This document shows, one piece after another, positions 21,656-33,493 of a DNA stretch of 64,000 bases. Within the stretch, counting starts at the first letter, position 1. Every line of letters begins with the position of its first letter. The translations under genes and the position numbers were made by a program. The notes beneath the pieces were generated by a model that saw only the letters and a program-made list of their open reading frames with translations, did no database searches and had not been told where the DNA came from. The stretch comes from Sepioteuthis lessoniana (taxonomy: Eukaryota > Mollusca > Cephalopoda > Myopsida > Loliginidae): assembly GCA_963585895.1 (NCBI GenBank), contig CAUZXS010000229.1, positions 36,001 to 100,000 on the forward strand. Direction: 5' to 3'.

Positions 21656-21850
21656 ACACTTTGTCAGATAATTTTATTACAATTTATTTTGAATTAATCA
21701 ATGTGGTAATCTAATAAGTAATGAATTAGACAGTATCCTGCTTAAACATGCTTAGTGTCAATTTATTGCATGGTGACACTGAGTAATAGCATCTATCAAG
21801 CATGAGTATTATGTTCAAATTATGTATAAACTGTATTTATTGATATAATT

Positions 21851-22290
21851 TGGAGGAGACCTCACAGCATAGTGGCTCATGTCAAAATTTGAGTTATCTA
21901 ACTTGGTATCTCTTGATATATGACTGTCTCTCTTGTTTAAAGTTGTAGTTAGTTCTCAAATGAATATGCTGTTAAGCCAAGCATGTGTTGTGTCAGTGCT
22001 TCAGTAAACAAACTAACAAACTGATACTTAAACAAACTAACAGCTGATGCTTAAACAAACTAACAGCTGATGAGTTGGACTATAATATGATAGTAAGTGA
22101 GTTTGAACTTCAGTCATTCACTTTTGGACAAATACCCTTAGGAAAGGTATGAACCATCTTATTGCCCCCACCCCAGCTATGGGTTAAATAGAATTACTAC
22201 TATTCTTCTAAAAGGTTAGTTTTGGCATTAAATAACCCATGAAGATTTTGCAGCGATTAACAAAGAGACCAAGAAACTATGTGATATAAT
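21851..22290 (+). mobile_element. SINE-B split by about 190 bp
   Basis: The head (GGAGGAGACCTCACAGCATAGTGGCTC) is at about 21,851-21,890. The rest of the element (GTTTGAACTTCAGTC.. to GGCATTAAATAACCCATGAAG) is at about 22,085-22,290. Between them are unassigned sequence and three short CAAACTAACA repeats at about 22,008-22,072. Confidence 0.6.
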
Positions 22291-22399
22291 TTTTGGTACA
22301 GTTGTATGAAATAAATTTAAAGTAATGTTGTATGGATATAAAAAAATTATCAATAGGTTTAACACACCAAAACATACATTGTTGTCAATAAATGGTTCT

Positions 22400-22640
22400 A
22401 GTTAAGTTAGATTATTTGGTTTAATGGCATATCAACCCTTGATGGATAATTAATACCAAATTCTATTTATACATACATTGTATATTATATACTAATATAA
22501 CTTAGATCTATCTATTTATCTATCAAGCAAGATTAGGTTAGATTAGCTTATTTGATTTATTGAAATATCAACCCTTGATTGTTAGTTAATGCCAAATCCT
22601 GTTTATACATGTGTATATATGTTTGATTTTTATGTGAATA
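22400..22640 (-). mobile_element. Two tandem SINE-D tails
   Basis: Minus strand. TTTGGTTTAATGGCATATCAACCCTTGATGG..AATACCAAAT at about 22,408 and again at about 22,548, each followed by ATACAT-rich sequence. Only the shared tail is present. Confidence 0.6.
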
Positions 22641-22859
22641 GTTCCATTTTCATTGTTTTAAATGGTCTAAATTTTGTTTTATCAAATCGGAGATCTTATT
22701 TATTAATCATTTTTTTGTAAATTTCAGGATTAAAAAAAAAATTCAGTGTTTATTCAATTAGGGATAACATTGGTTGTATCACATTTTGTAAGGAAACTTA
22801 AACAAGAAATTGATTATGAGAAATTTGAATATGGTCATTGTTATTATTCAAATAAGATG

Positions 22860-23281
22860 TTCTATTTTGGTTTGGTTTGGTTTTATGGCATATCAACCAT
22901 TGTAGGTTATTTAATGCCAAATTTATTTTTATATATACTAATAGTTCTATTTCAAACAGTTCAGTTTAACATAAGTATACAGTTTAAATGTCAAAAACAG
23001 TTCTATTTCAAACAATTCAGTTTAATATTAGTGCACATTTTAGTTCTATTTAACCCTTAGATAGGACCCTGTCAGATGCTACCACTCTGGATCAGAGTGG
23101 ACCTAGAAGTGATGGCGATAAAGGGGCACAACATATTTCCCAAAGCTCCAGCATTACAAGAGCCTCACTATCAGATTGTTTAATATCATATCTAGGACAC
23201 TCATTCAAGAGCGGGGGGGGGGTCTTACCCTCTGCAGAGATGCAGTCAATGTATTCTACAGCCCCAGCTGACTGGGTCAAT
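22860..23281 (-). mobile_element. SINE-D, near full length
   Basis: Minus strand. Tail TTTGGTTTGGTTTTATGGCATATC, two linker repeats of AGTTCTATTTCAAACA(G/A)TTCAGT, core (GATAGGACCCTGTC.., ACCTAGAAGTGATGG), a G9 run, and 5' end CTCTGCAGAG..ACAGCCCCAGCTGACTGGG. Confidence 0.85.
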
Positions 23282-23304
23282 TCTACATAGAAGATTATAA
23301 CAAT

Positions 23305-23400
23305 ATATTATTGCTATGTGATGTGCAATCAGTCCAGGATAGGAACTCGTGTCGCCGTGTCCAATTCCTACAATGATAGCCATTACACCACGGGCACCTC
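23305..23400 (-). mobile_element. SINE-A head fragment
   Basis: Minus strand. Only the tRNA-like half: B box GGATAGGAACTC.., GTGTCGCCGTGTCCAATTCC, and ATTACACCACGGGCACC at its 5' end. Confidence 0.85.
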
Positions 23401-23464
23401 ATTACCTAAGGTAATGTATATAATGCCTCATTAGTGAATTATATTATCTTAAAAAGATTTTTCT

Positions 23465-23867
23465 GGATAGACTGATTGATTTTAATGGCATGTCAATCTG
23501 TTAAGGGTTATTTCATGCTGATAGGTTAGGGAATTGCATTCAAATATATTTACATTTTTTTTTATATGTACGAGTAGTTGTTCCTTAAGAAATATTTTTG
23601 GCACATGGTTCTATAGAATAGAAATGATTTTTAAACGCATTTGACCCATAGATGTAACCCTAACAATATTCTTTACTAATAGAGTGGACCTGTGAATAAT
23701 GGCAGTAAAAGGATACTCCATGCTCCTTAGATTTTCCAGACTGAAGCCCCACTATCAGATGCAATTGTCATACCTAAGACACCACTCTATTTAGAGGTGG
23801 GGGGTGTTCATCTACAGAAGATTAATCATAATATTCTAAGCTCTATTGACAAGCTGAAGGAATTTTA
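23465..23867 (-). mobile_element. SINE-D, diverged
   Basis: Minus strand. Tail variant ATGGCATGTCAATCTGTTAAGGG..GATAGGTTAGGGAATTGCATTC (a subfamily also seen at 35,045-35,760), core, and 5' end CTCTATTTAGAGG..CTATTGACAAGCTG. Confidence 0.7.
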
Positions 23868-23999
23868 GGTAAATTCATACCTAAAAAATATAGATTAATG
23901 CTTTGAGAATTTGGGACTCTGAAAGATTTTTACTAAGTACAAATGAATTTATTATGTTGGAATTAAAGCAGCTGAAACTCATAGCAATATTTAAAAAAA

Positions 24000-24642
24000 C
24001 AGTTTGCAATATCAACTAAAGCATTTGACCAGAGAACTGCATGCAATATAAACCAAAGCATTTGACCAGAAACAGTTTGCAATGACAACCAAGCATTTGA
24101 CCAGAGTACTGCATGCAATGATTTTTAAACTGCTTGCAGTGTCAACCAAAGGATTTCACCAGAGAAGTACATGCAATATCAACCAAAGCATTTGATCAGA
24201 AACTGTTTACAGTATCAATCAAAGCATTTGAACAGAGAAACTACATGCAATATGAACCAAAGCATTTAATCAGAGAACTACATGGAATATGAACCAAAGC
24301 AATTGATCAGAAAATATTTGCAATGTCAACCAAAGCATTTGATCAGAAAATATTTACAATGTCAACCAAGCATTTGACCAGAGTACTGCATGCAATATGA
24401 ACAAAAGCATTTGATAAGAGAATTACATGCAATATCAACCAATGAACTTGACCAGAGAACTGCATGCAATATCAACCAAGCATTTGAATAATGAACTACA
24501 TTCCATGTCAACCAAAGCATTTGACCAGAAAAATGCATGCAATATCAACCAAAGCATTTGATCAGAAAATGTTTGCAATGTCAAACAAGCATTTAACCAG
24601 AAAAATACATGCAATATCAACCAAAGCATTTGACTGTAAATC
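24000..24642. repeat. 37-bp minisatellite
   Basis: About 17 units with consensus GCATGCAATATCAACC plus AAAGCATTTGACCAGAGAACT. Units vary by 10-20 percent and a few have short indels. Open frames on both strands here are by-products of the repeat. Confidence 0.92.
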
Positions 24643-24670
24643 TAAACTTTTGGCTGTATTTGAGCCAAAT

Positions 24671-24932
24671 AAAAAGTTAGCAACCTTAGTCAAAGGTGAC
24701 CCGAAGGCTCCCTTTTCAATAGCTACAACACCGAGGTGTAGGGAAGGGCACTACTTCTTTCCCTGGATTGCTCCACTTTACCCTTGATCTGTACCTTATA
24801 ATGCTGAGTGTTTAGCAAGGCAGTATCAAATACCATTTTTTGAGTCTTTTGTATGATTCAACCTGGGATTGAACCCTGGTCTCCCAGACCATTGGCAAAC
24901 ACTCTACTCAAAAGGCCAATGGCCTGGTGAGC
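24671..24932 (-). mobile_element. SINE-C, near full length
   Basis: Minus strand. 3' end GCAACCTTAGTCAAAGGTGACCC, body with CCGAGGTGTAGGG and GATTGCTCCACTTTACCC, B box (GGGATTGAACCC read in reverse), and head (GCAAACACTCTACTC). Confidence 0.88.
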
Positions 24933-25482
24933 CTAGTAAATTCTCATAAAAGCAGTGAAGGAAACTTTACCTCATAGTAGTTGACTAGTCTGCCTCATTT
25001 TGCTACCACTTATAAATACTCTTTTGCTCTTGAACAGCCTGAACAAATATTAACACACAAAATCTTCACCAAAATATTTGGCTCCATTTATTACCAAAAT
25101 ATCATCATAGACTAACTAAAGATTATTCTTTTACAAGGACTATTTCACTCATATATGCTAACACACAAATAAAAGACCTTTCTTTCTAGCTTAAAATCAT
25201 AACTTTCTCTTGAAGTCTTGTCAATTTCAGCCAATAAATTTCCCTTTTGTAATTGTTGCAGACATTTGTTTTTGACTTTTTTTTATGTATCTGTTGCCAT
25301 GTCATCTGTACATTTTTTGTATTTCTTCCTCTGTCTTTTTTCACTTATCTCTCTTGCAGGAAAAGAAGAGAAAGTTTTTTTTTCATTTTCTCAATGAACA
25401 AGGTTGAACAAATTTATCATCAACTCTGCAACAAGTGAGCAAAAAGTTTTTCAGACAATAAATTTTACTGAAGATTAGGCCC
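24933..25482. other. Unassigned
   Basis: No gene or family recognised. Confidence 0.45.
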
Positions 25483-25722
25483 TGTTTCAATTTCTTTGAT
25501 TAAAGGCATATCAATCTTTATGGATCATTTAATGCCAAAGCCCTCCTTGTAGAAGAGCAGTAGTTATATTATTTAATGTATAGTTGGAAAAATGTAGGAG
25601 CTCAAACCTTCCCCAAGAGTATTTGTCTGAAAGGGAATATAATAGCATAACTGGAGATCAAACTTGATTACTATGAAGTTACAGTTTAGCATGTTAGCTA
25701 CAATGCCTCTGGGATTTCCCCT
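25483..25722 (-). mobile_element. SINE-B, full length
   Basis: Minus strand. Tail (AAAGGCATATCAATC.., ATTTAATGCCAAAGCC), core (CCTTCCCCAAGAGTATTTG), diverged B box and head ending GCTACAATGCCTCTGGGATTTCCCC. Confidence 0.82.
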
Positions 25723-25951
25723 GAAGATTAGAAACTTATTAAGTATATTAAATTTGTTTAACTTATATAACATATTCAACATATTATAGATTGTTACAAC
25801 TCTACTCTATGACTTAATGTTAAAATTAATGTCAAAATGAGAACTAAATTTCTCTTGAATTTAAATAAAATTTAAACAAAAGCTTTTTCCATTCTAAATT
25901 GAAATTGATCAATGTAAAAACTTTTAAAATCATTTTCCTAAAAAACAACAT

Positions 25952-26205
25952 GTATATATTTACTCAACCCTTCTGCCACAAGAAAGATGTGACACAAGGT
26001 CAATTTTTATGGGGAATTTCACAAGTTTGAATTCAGTGTTTTCCTTCTCCTAGATTGATTGCCATACCAATGTTAAAGAACTCAGTCTGCTCTACTATTT
26101 ACTCATATCACTATATGAAATGCAAACACCCTTTCCAAGATTTGAACCCAGATCACCATGTCCATTTCTTATGACAATAACCATTACACCATCAATGCCT
26201 ACATG
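25952..26205 (-). mobile_element. SINE-A with core deletion
   Basis: Minus strand. All parts except the stretch between TTTACTCATA and TATGAAATGC, where about 45 bp of core are missing. Head intact: AGATTTGAACCC (B box) and CATTACACCATCAATGCC. Confidence 0.82.
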
Positions 26206-27429
26206 TTACAATCTATAAGATGTTAATCAATATACATTGGTAAGTGTCTCTTTTTAAAAAAGTGATCTTTTTAGGGCTTGGATCAATAAATGTGAACTCC
26301 ATGTGATATTTTTCTTTTCATTTTTTGCAATTGCCTTAGTTGTGAAGAAAAACTAATTCAGAGTTAATGCATTTTGTAAAGATGGATTACAGTTGCTGTG
26401 AGTGTTCTCAATTCCCGTTGGAAAATTGACAACGGCAACTTAATCCTTTTACACAACATAGTAATGTTTGGATGAGTTTCTGCTGACTTCTGTTGGTATT
26501 CCGTAAGGTATCCCTTTAGTGAGTACAAAAGTTACTACTGCCTTGTTGGTAAAGAAAGTGTATATATGTGTGTGTGTACATGTTTATTGAAGCGTTAGCC
26601 GAGTAGGCGAGTAACAGTTTTTGTCATGTTAACTCCACAGAAGTTCCTGGTAAAAGAGGCTGAATTCGCTTTTTCCTCTCCCTCACAGAAGGTCCGGCTT
26701 TTGGTATTCTTCTGCCAGCTGATTTGATTGGTTAAGTTCAACCAATTTACTTCTGTGCAGGAATTCATCTGCCAGTGAGAAATAAATCTAATTCCCACAA
26801 CAATTTAATCTACTGTCTCCAGTCAAATGACCAACAATCACAAAATAAAAGTAATAGTTTTAATTGTTAGATTTAATAAAGGAAACAGATAGACTAGATA
26901 GTTATTTAAAGATTTTCACTGGTCATAGATGCATGTGTTTAAAACAAAATTTAAAAAAATCAAAGTGAAGAGTGTTGTTTATTTGTATTACGATACTTTT
27001 ACCTGAAAGAAAGGGTACATGAGCAAATTAAAACTTTAAAATTCTATAATTCTATCTTTTCAACTCTATATGTTTTTAATGACTAAAAAAAATGTCAAAT
27101 TTGCACTTTTCTTTAAAACAAAAATTTCCATGAATTGGGAAAAACAATAAATCTTTTAAATAAAAAAAATCATTCATATACTATTTTAAGATAAAAACAA
27201 AATCTTTGAATCATGGTTTTAATTTTTTTTTAATTCTAAATTTTACTTTATTCCTTTAGATTTAGTAATTTGTAAAGTGACTGAAACATTAAGACATTTA
27301 AAAAAGTTGCATCAATAGTTAATAAAAGATTTTTGATAATATCTATAATTGTATTTCATTTTCTTTTATTATTTCAATTTAAGTAGTATCTAAAAATCAA
27401 GAAAACTAAATAAAATACCAATAAATAAA
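26206..27429. other. Unassigned, with one GC-richer block
   Basis: The block 26,585-26,800 stands out by GC content. It contains TTAGCCGAGTAGGCGAG, which fits a tRNA A-box pattern, but no matching B box was found. ATTGGTTAAGTTCAACCAAT forms a small hairpin near 26,727. The remainder is AT-rich without features. Confidence 0.4.
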
Positions 27430-27718
27430 GTATAAAAAATGAGTGTTTTTATAATACCTTTATTTCTATACACAAAAACTGTCTCAACCATTTTAAAAAT
27501 AAAATGTTTACTTTTTTCTTAAAATAGATGTAATAAATAAAAACATTATAAGTAAATACATTATAAATAACTGCGGTAAATAAACAATGAATAAATGAAT
27601 ACATAAAGAATGAATACATTATAAACGAATGCAATAAATAGATACATTAAAATAGATGCATTATAATATAAATAAACATATTATAAATACAGTATGAATA
27701 AATGCATTATAAATAAAT
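27430..27718. repeat. Degenerate ATAAATACATT repeats
   Basis: Irregular ATAAATAAATACATTATAA phrases leading into the regular 43-bp array. Confidence 0.85.
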
Positions 27719-29610
27719 AAAATAAATACATTATAAATAAGTTTATTATTAATAAATGTAATAAATAAATACATTATAAATAAGTTTATTATTAATAAAT
27801 GTAATAAATAAATACATTATAAATAAGTTTATTATTAATAAATGTAATAAATAAATACATTATAAATAAGTTTATTATTAATAAATGCAATAAATAAATA
27901 CATTATAAATAAGTTTATTATTAATAAATGTAATAAATAAATACATTATAAATAAGTTTATTATTAATAAATGCAATAAATAAATACATTATAAATAAGT
28001 TTATTATTAATAAATGTAATAAATAAATACATTATAAATAAGTTTATTATTAATAAATGCAATAAATAAATACATTATAAATAAGTTTATTATTAATAAA
28101 TGTAATAAATAAATACATTATAAATAAGTTTATTATTAATAAATGTAATAAATAAATACATTATAAATAAGTTTATTATTAATAAATGTAATAAATAAAT
28201 ACATTATAAATAAGTTTATTATTAATAAATGTAATAAATAAATACATTATAAATAAGTTTATTATTAATAAATGTAATAAATAAATACATTATAAATAAG
28301 TTTATTATTAATAAATGTAATAAATAAATACATTATAAATAAGTTTATTATTAATAAATGCAATAAATAAATACATTATAAATAAGTTTATTATTAATAA
28401 ATGCAATAAATAAATACATTATAAATAAGTTTATTATTAATAAATGTAATAAATAAATACATTATAAATAAGTTTATTATTAATAAATGTAATAAATAAA
28501 TACATTATAAATAAGTTTATTATTAATAAATGCAATAAATAAATACATTATAAATAAGTTTATTATTAATAAATGTAATAAATAAATACATTATAAATAA
28601 GTTTATTATTAATAAATGTAATAAATAAATACATTATAAATAAGTTTATTATTAATAAATGCAATAAATAAATACATTATAAATAAGTTTATTATTAATA
28701 AATGTAATAAATAAATACATTATAAATAAGTTTATTATTAATAAATGCAATAAATAAATACATTATAAATAAGTTTATTATTAATAAATGTAATAAATAA
28801 ATACATTATAAATAAGTTTATTATTAATAAATGTAATAAATAAATACATTATAAATAAGTTTATTATTAATAAATGTAATAAATAAATACATTATAAATA
28901 AGTTTATTATTAATAAATGTAATAAATAAATACATTATAAATAAGTTTATTATTAATAAATGTAATAAATAAATACATTATAAATAAGTTTATTATTAAT
29001 AAATGTAATAAATAAATACATTATAAATAAGTTTATTATTAATAAATGCAATAAATAAATACATTATAAATAAGTTTATTATTAATAAATGTAATAAATA
29101 AATACATTATAAATAAGTTTATTATTAATAAATGTAATAAATAAATACATTATAAATAAGTTTATTATTAATAAATGTAATAAATAAATACATTATAAAT
29201 AAGTTTATTATTAATAAATGTAATAAATAAATACATTATAAATAAGTTTATTATTAATAAATGTAATAAATAAATACATTATAAATAAGTTTATTATTAA
29301 TAAATGCAATAAATAAATACATTATAAATAAGTTTATTATTAATAAATGTAATAAATAAATACATTATAAATAAGTTTATTATTAATAAATGCAATAAAT
29401 AAATACATTATAAATAAGTTTATTATTAATAAATGTAATAAATAAATACATTATAAATAAGTTTATTATTAATAAATGCAATAAATAAATACATTATAAA
29501 TAAGTTTATTATTAATAAATGTAATAAATAAATACATTATAAATAAGTTTATTATTAATAAATGTAATAAATAAATACATTATAAATAAGTTTATTATTA
29601 ATAAATGTAA
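27719..29610. repeat. 43-bp satellite array, 44 units
   Basis: Forty-four contiguous 43-bp units (1,892 bp) of TAAATAAATACATTATAAA plus TAAGTTTATTATTAATAAATGYAA. In my reading the units differ at one position only, the Y (T in 32 units, C in 12: units 4, 6, 8, 15, 16, 19, 22, 24, 31, 37, 39, 41). The unit is partly self-complementary (AATAA-GT-TTATT). A partial unit follows to about 29,632. Confidence 0.97.
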
Positions 29611-29705
29611 TAAATAAATACATTATAAATAAATTCAATAAATAGATACTTAATAAACAGATACAATATAAGCAAATAAAAAAAATACATAAACTATGAA
29701 TAAAT

Positions 29706-29855
29706 AGTACTTGATACCTCCTTGCTTAACACTCAGCAATATAAGGTACGTATCAAGGGTAAAGTGGAGCAATCCAAGGAAAAGAGTAGCGCCGCCCCCT
29801 ACACCTCAGAGTAGTAGCTATTGAAAAGGGAACCCTCGACTACGGTCACCAACAT
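29706..29855 (+). mobile_element. SINE-C 3' half
   Basis: Plus strand, from TACTTGATACCTCC to ACTACGGTCACCAAC. Nearly identical to the matching part of the minus-strand copy at 30,144-30,300 (two differences seen in about 150 bp, including the shared CAGAGTAGTAG and GCGCCGCCCCC variants). Confidence 0.9.
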
Positions 29856-29866
29856 GGTAAATAGTT

Positions 29867-30120
29867 AGTGGGACATTGGCCCAGCGGTTAGAGTGTTCGC
29901 CAGTGGCCCGGGAGACATGGGTTCAATCCCAGGTTGAGTCATACCAAAGACTATAAAAATGGAACTTGATACCACCTTGCTTAACACTCAGCATTATAAG
30001 GTACGGTTCAAGGGTAAAGTGGAGCAATCCTGGGAATGGAGTAGCACCCTCCCCTACACCTTGGTGTAGTAGCTATCGAAAAGGGAGCCTTCGGGTCACC
30101 CTCGACTATGGTCGCTAACT
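29867..30120 (+). mobile_element. SINE-C, full length, best-preserved head
   Basis: Plus strand. Head GTGGGACATTGGCCCAGCGG then TTAGAGTG (A box), GGGTTCAATCCC (B box), body, and 3' end CCTCGACTATGGTCGCTAAC. About 250 bp. Best reference copy of SINE-C in the window. Confidence 0.93.
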
Positions 30121-30143
30121 TTATCTATTTAAATAGTTAGTAA

Positions 30144-30380
30144 AAGTAAAGTTGGTGACCGTAGTCGAGAGTTCCCTTTTCAATAGTTACTACTCTGAGG
30201 TGTAGGGGGCGGCGCTACTCTTTTCCTTGGATTGCTCCACTTTACCCTTGATACGTACCTTATATTGCTGAGTGTTAAGCAAGGAGGTATCAAGTACTAT
30301 TTTTAAAGTCTTTGGTATGATGCGACTTGGGATTGAACCCAGGTCTCCCGGACCAATGGTGAACACTCTACTCACTAAAT
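30144..30380 (-). mobile_element. SINE-C, near full length
   Basis: Minus strand, tail at left (GTTGGTGACCGTAGTCGAG), head at right (GGTGAACACTCTACTCACT). Its 3' half forms a 150-bp near-perfect inverted repeat with 29,706-29,855. Confidence 0.92.
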
Positions 30381-30600
30381 GCAATAAATACATTATAAAT
30401 AAATATATTATAAATGAATAAATAAATAAATTATAAAAAATATATTATTAATTAATGCAATAAATGAATACATTAAAAATAGTATATTATAAATGATAAT
30501 AATATATTATAAATCTATACATTAAAAATAGATACATAATAAATAAATAAATTAATAAATAAATACATTAAGAATAAATGCAAAATACATGATGAATAAA
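30381..30600. repeat. Degenerate ATAAATACATT repeats
   Basis: Continuation of the satellite domain right of the SINE-C cluster. Irregular units. Confidence 0.8.
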
Positions 30601-30940
30601 TATCTTCTTTAATTAGAATTTAAAAATTAAAATAAAAATTTAAAAAATTTTTTAAAATAAATTTACTACATTTCTAACCGAAATTAAAATTAAAAACGGA
30701 AGTGGGCTAAATGAGGAGATAACTCTTCACCCCTCTTCTATTCCCTCCCACCTTTTTCTGTGTCTATTTCAATTTTTTTCCATAGGATCTGAAGAAGTCC
30801 TGTTAAATTTTTTTCGTGTTTTTGAAATTTTCAAAAACGCGTAACAGGATGGAAATAAATTTATAATCCTAATGTGACCGGTTTGTTGTTTTTCATAAAG
30901 AATTTATTGCTCTGTATTGTCTGTTACATTGAGCTCTTTA
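30601..30940. other. Unassigned, with a strong hairpin
   Basis: At 30,799-30,848 CCTGTTA / TAACAGG encloses GTTTTTGAAA / TTTCAAAAAC, a two-part stem-loop. The text before it (GGATCTGAAGAAGTCC) resembles retroelement 3' regions. No gene. Confidence 0.45.
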
Positions 30941-31025
30941 CCAGGAAAATTTAAATGTTCATTCTTGAATAGTTTTCTTGTCCTGATGGAATTACTCCCA
31001 AGTCCGGTTTAACTAGACCAAATAA
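30941..31025 (+). repeat. Repeat F (AGTCCGGTTTAACTAGACC)
   Basis: ACCAGGAAAATTTAAATGTTC.., CCTGATGGAATTACTCCCAAG, AGTCCGGTTTAACTAGACC and AAATAATA. The same sequence lies on the minus strand at 54,650-54,756. Family unknown. Confidence 0.75.
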
Positions 31026-31040
31026 TACTGATGAATAAAT

Positions 31041-31213
31041 ATCTATATTTACCAACCCCTCTGCTCAGGCAGGATATGACACAAGGTCAATTTTTAAGCT
31101 GAATGTTACAGGTTTGAATTCAGAGTTTTCCTTCTCCTAGACTCGTTGCCTCACCAAGGCTGAAGAACCTAGTCTGTCCTACTATTTACCCATAACTGGA
31201 GGGAGAATAATTA
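31041..31213 (-). mobile_element. SINE-A 3' part
   Basis: Minus strand. Complete tail to AGCTGGAGGGAGAATAATT. The head and half of the core are missing where satellite DNA resumes. Confidence 0.88.
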
Positions 31214-31271
31214 AATATTAGTAAATGCAATAAATACATTATAAACAAATATATTATAAATAAATGGAATA

Positions 31272-31372
31272 AAAGTAAGTAAAATTGGCAACCATAGTCG
31301 AAGGTAACCAGAAGGCTTCCTTTTCAACAGCTACTACACAGAGGTGTAGGGGAGGGCGCTGCTCCTTTCCCT
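31272..31372 (-). mobile_element. SINE-C 3' fragment
   Basis: Minus strand. TTGGCAACCATAGTCGAAGG.. to CTGCTCCTTTCCCTG, ending abruptly in satellite sequence. Confidence 0.85.
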
Positions 31373-31575
31373 GTTATAAATAAATAAATTATAGATAAAT
31401 GCAAAAAATAAATACATTACAAAAAATTGCATCGTAAATAAATACAATAGATATAAATGCAATGAATTGATACATTATAAATAGCTCCTTAGGCATAAAT
31501 AAATAGATAAATAAATTATCAATGTATTATGAATAAATATTCTATAAATAAACGCAAAGCTAAATACCACATAAA
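31373..31575. repeat. Degenerate ATAAATACATT repeats
   Basis: Irregular satellite-domain sequence. Confidence 0.75.
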
Positions 31576-31789
31576 TAAGTTTTAGACAATCTAGGATAGC
31601 ATGGCAAATGATAAACAAAGTGAACCGAAGGAAGAGCACTGCCAAAACTAAGCTGAAAGCTACCAACCAACAAGATCAAATACAATGGTGGGAACAGCAT
31701 TTTGAGAAGTTACTCAGAAACCCTCAGAAAGTTACTCATGAGAATTATAAGTAAGCAATTAGACATTAAACTAGGACCGTTTACTCAAG

Positions 31790-32600
31790 AAGAACTTGAC
31801 TTGGTACTGAGAAAAATTAAAAATAGAAAAGCAGCAGGGCTTGATGAAATACCCCCAGAAGTTTGAAAGACCAGACAATTTGACGATATACTGCCCCAAC
31901 ACTGTAATGCCATATATAATCAAAATCTTATAGACAGATGGATGAAGGGATGCATCCTTCCCTTCCCTAAAAAGGGTGACCTCGGATTAGCCAAGAACTA
32001 CCAAGTTATAACACTTATGTACATAGCAGCCAAGATATACAATGCCCTACTACACAACCGCATAGAACCCAAAATTGAGAACATAGTTAAGAAGAACCAA
32101 AATAGCTTCCAGAGAAATAGATCCACGACATCACAAATTTTGACTATCCGTCAAGTTCTTGAAGGTGTACTGGCAAAAAAACCTACAGGCAACAATATTA
32201 TTTGTCGACTTTACCAAGGCTTTTGACTCCATTCACAGAGGTAAGATGGAGCAAATTCTACTCGACTATGGCCTACAAAAAGAAACCGTCACAGCCATAA
32301 TGATAGTCTATAGAAACAGCAATAAAAGTCTGTTCTCTGGAGAGAGACATAGACTACTTTGACATTGTATCAGGTGTACTGCAAGGAGACACATTAGCCC
32401 AATATCTCTTTATCATCTGTTTAGATTACATGCTTAGAACATTTATTGATAAAATCAAAGAAAACGGTTTCAAGCTAACAAAAGAAAGAAGCAGAAGGTA
32501 CCCCACAAAAACAATTACTGACGTGGACTATGCCGAAGACATGGCGCTTTTGGCAAATGCACCCGCCCAAGCCAAAATCCTGCTACATAGTCTGGAATGA
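31790..32600 (+). pseudogene. RTE reverse transcriptase, broken
   Basis: Reverse-transcriptase core of the LINE. Motif A D-F-T-K-A-F-D lies at about 32,203-32,226 and the motif C equivalent D-Y-A-E-D at about 32,527-32,541, where the second aspartate of the usual A-D-D is preceded by E. One in-frame stop follows PPEV; frameshifts lie near 32,210 and 32,360. Confidence 0.88.
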
Positions 32601-33214
32601 GCCACTGCTGGCATCAGCCTCCATGTCAATGCACACAAGATGGAATATATGTGCTTTAATCAAACAGGCAACATCTTCACAAAAAACAGTAGCTCTCTAC
32701 CAAGCAAGCTGTATCTCATCAACCAAGACAGACATCGACACATGACTAACAAAGGCATGGACAGTTATTGATAGGCTATCAGTCACATGGAAGTCAGACC
32801 TGACCAATAAAATGAAATGCAGTTTCTTCCAAGCAGCGGTCATGTCTATACTGTTATATGGATGCACTACATGGACACTAACTAAATGTATGGAGAAAAA
32901 GCTTGATGACAATTACACAAGAATGCTGCAAGCAATATTGAACAAGTTCTGAAGATAGCACTCCACAAAGCAGCAGCTGTACGGCCACCTACCACCCATC
33001 ATGAAAACTATCCAAATTAGACAAACCAGACATGCGGGACACTGCTGGAGAAGTAGGAACGAGCTCATAAGTGATGTACTCCTGTGGACCCCTTCACATG
33101 GACGAGCATAGGCAGGACAACCAGCTCAAACCTACATACAGCAGCTCTGTGCCGATATGGGATGTAGTCTTGAAGATCTGCCAGAAGCAATGGATGATAG
33201 GGAGGGGTGGTGAT

Positions 33215-33493
33215 CATATTTACCAACCCCTCCGCTCGGGCAGGATATGATACAAGGTCAATTTTTAAGCGGAGTTTAACAGGTTTGAATTCAGAGTTTT
33301 CCTTCTCCTAGACTAGTTGCCTCACCAGTCTGCCCTACTATTTACCCATAGCTGGAGGGAGAATAATTGGATTCATACCTTTCCCAAGAGTATTAGTGCT
33401 ATGTGAAATGCAATCAGTCAGGTCCAGGATTTGAACTTGTGTCGCCATGTCTATATCCTGCGACAATAACCATTACACCACGGGCACCTCCAC
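33215..33493 (-). mobile_element. SINE-A inserted in RTE LINE, 9-bp duplication
   Basis: Minus strand, full length apart from a 15-bp gap after TTGCCTCACC. Flanked by the direct repeat GGTGGTGAT at 33,206-33,214 and 33,494-33,502, which is LINE sequence. This dates the SINE as younger than the LINE. Confidence 0.93.

Noticed and set aside
24435-24787. Overlapping open frames on both strands
   Set aside because: Produced by the 37-bp minisatellite, whose length keeps frames open by chance; the plus frame also runs into SINE-C.
26585-26800. Possible tRNA gene or SINE head (TTAGCCGAGTAGGCGAG)
   Set aside because: Only an A-box-like match; no B box at proper distance, no cloverleaf, no second copy in the window.
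27719-29610. CRISPR-like regular repeats
   Set aside because: Units are contiguous without spacers and the context is plainly eukaryotic; this is a satellite.
29867-29935. Functional tRNA gene at SINE-C head
   Set aside because: A and B boxes fit, but acceptor and anticodon stems do not close and the sequence continues as a SINE.
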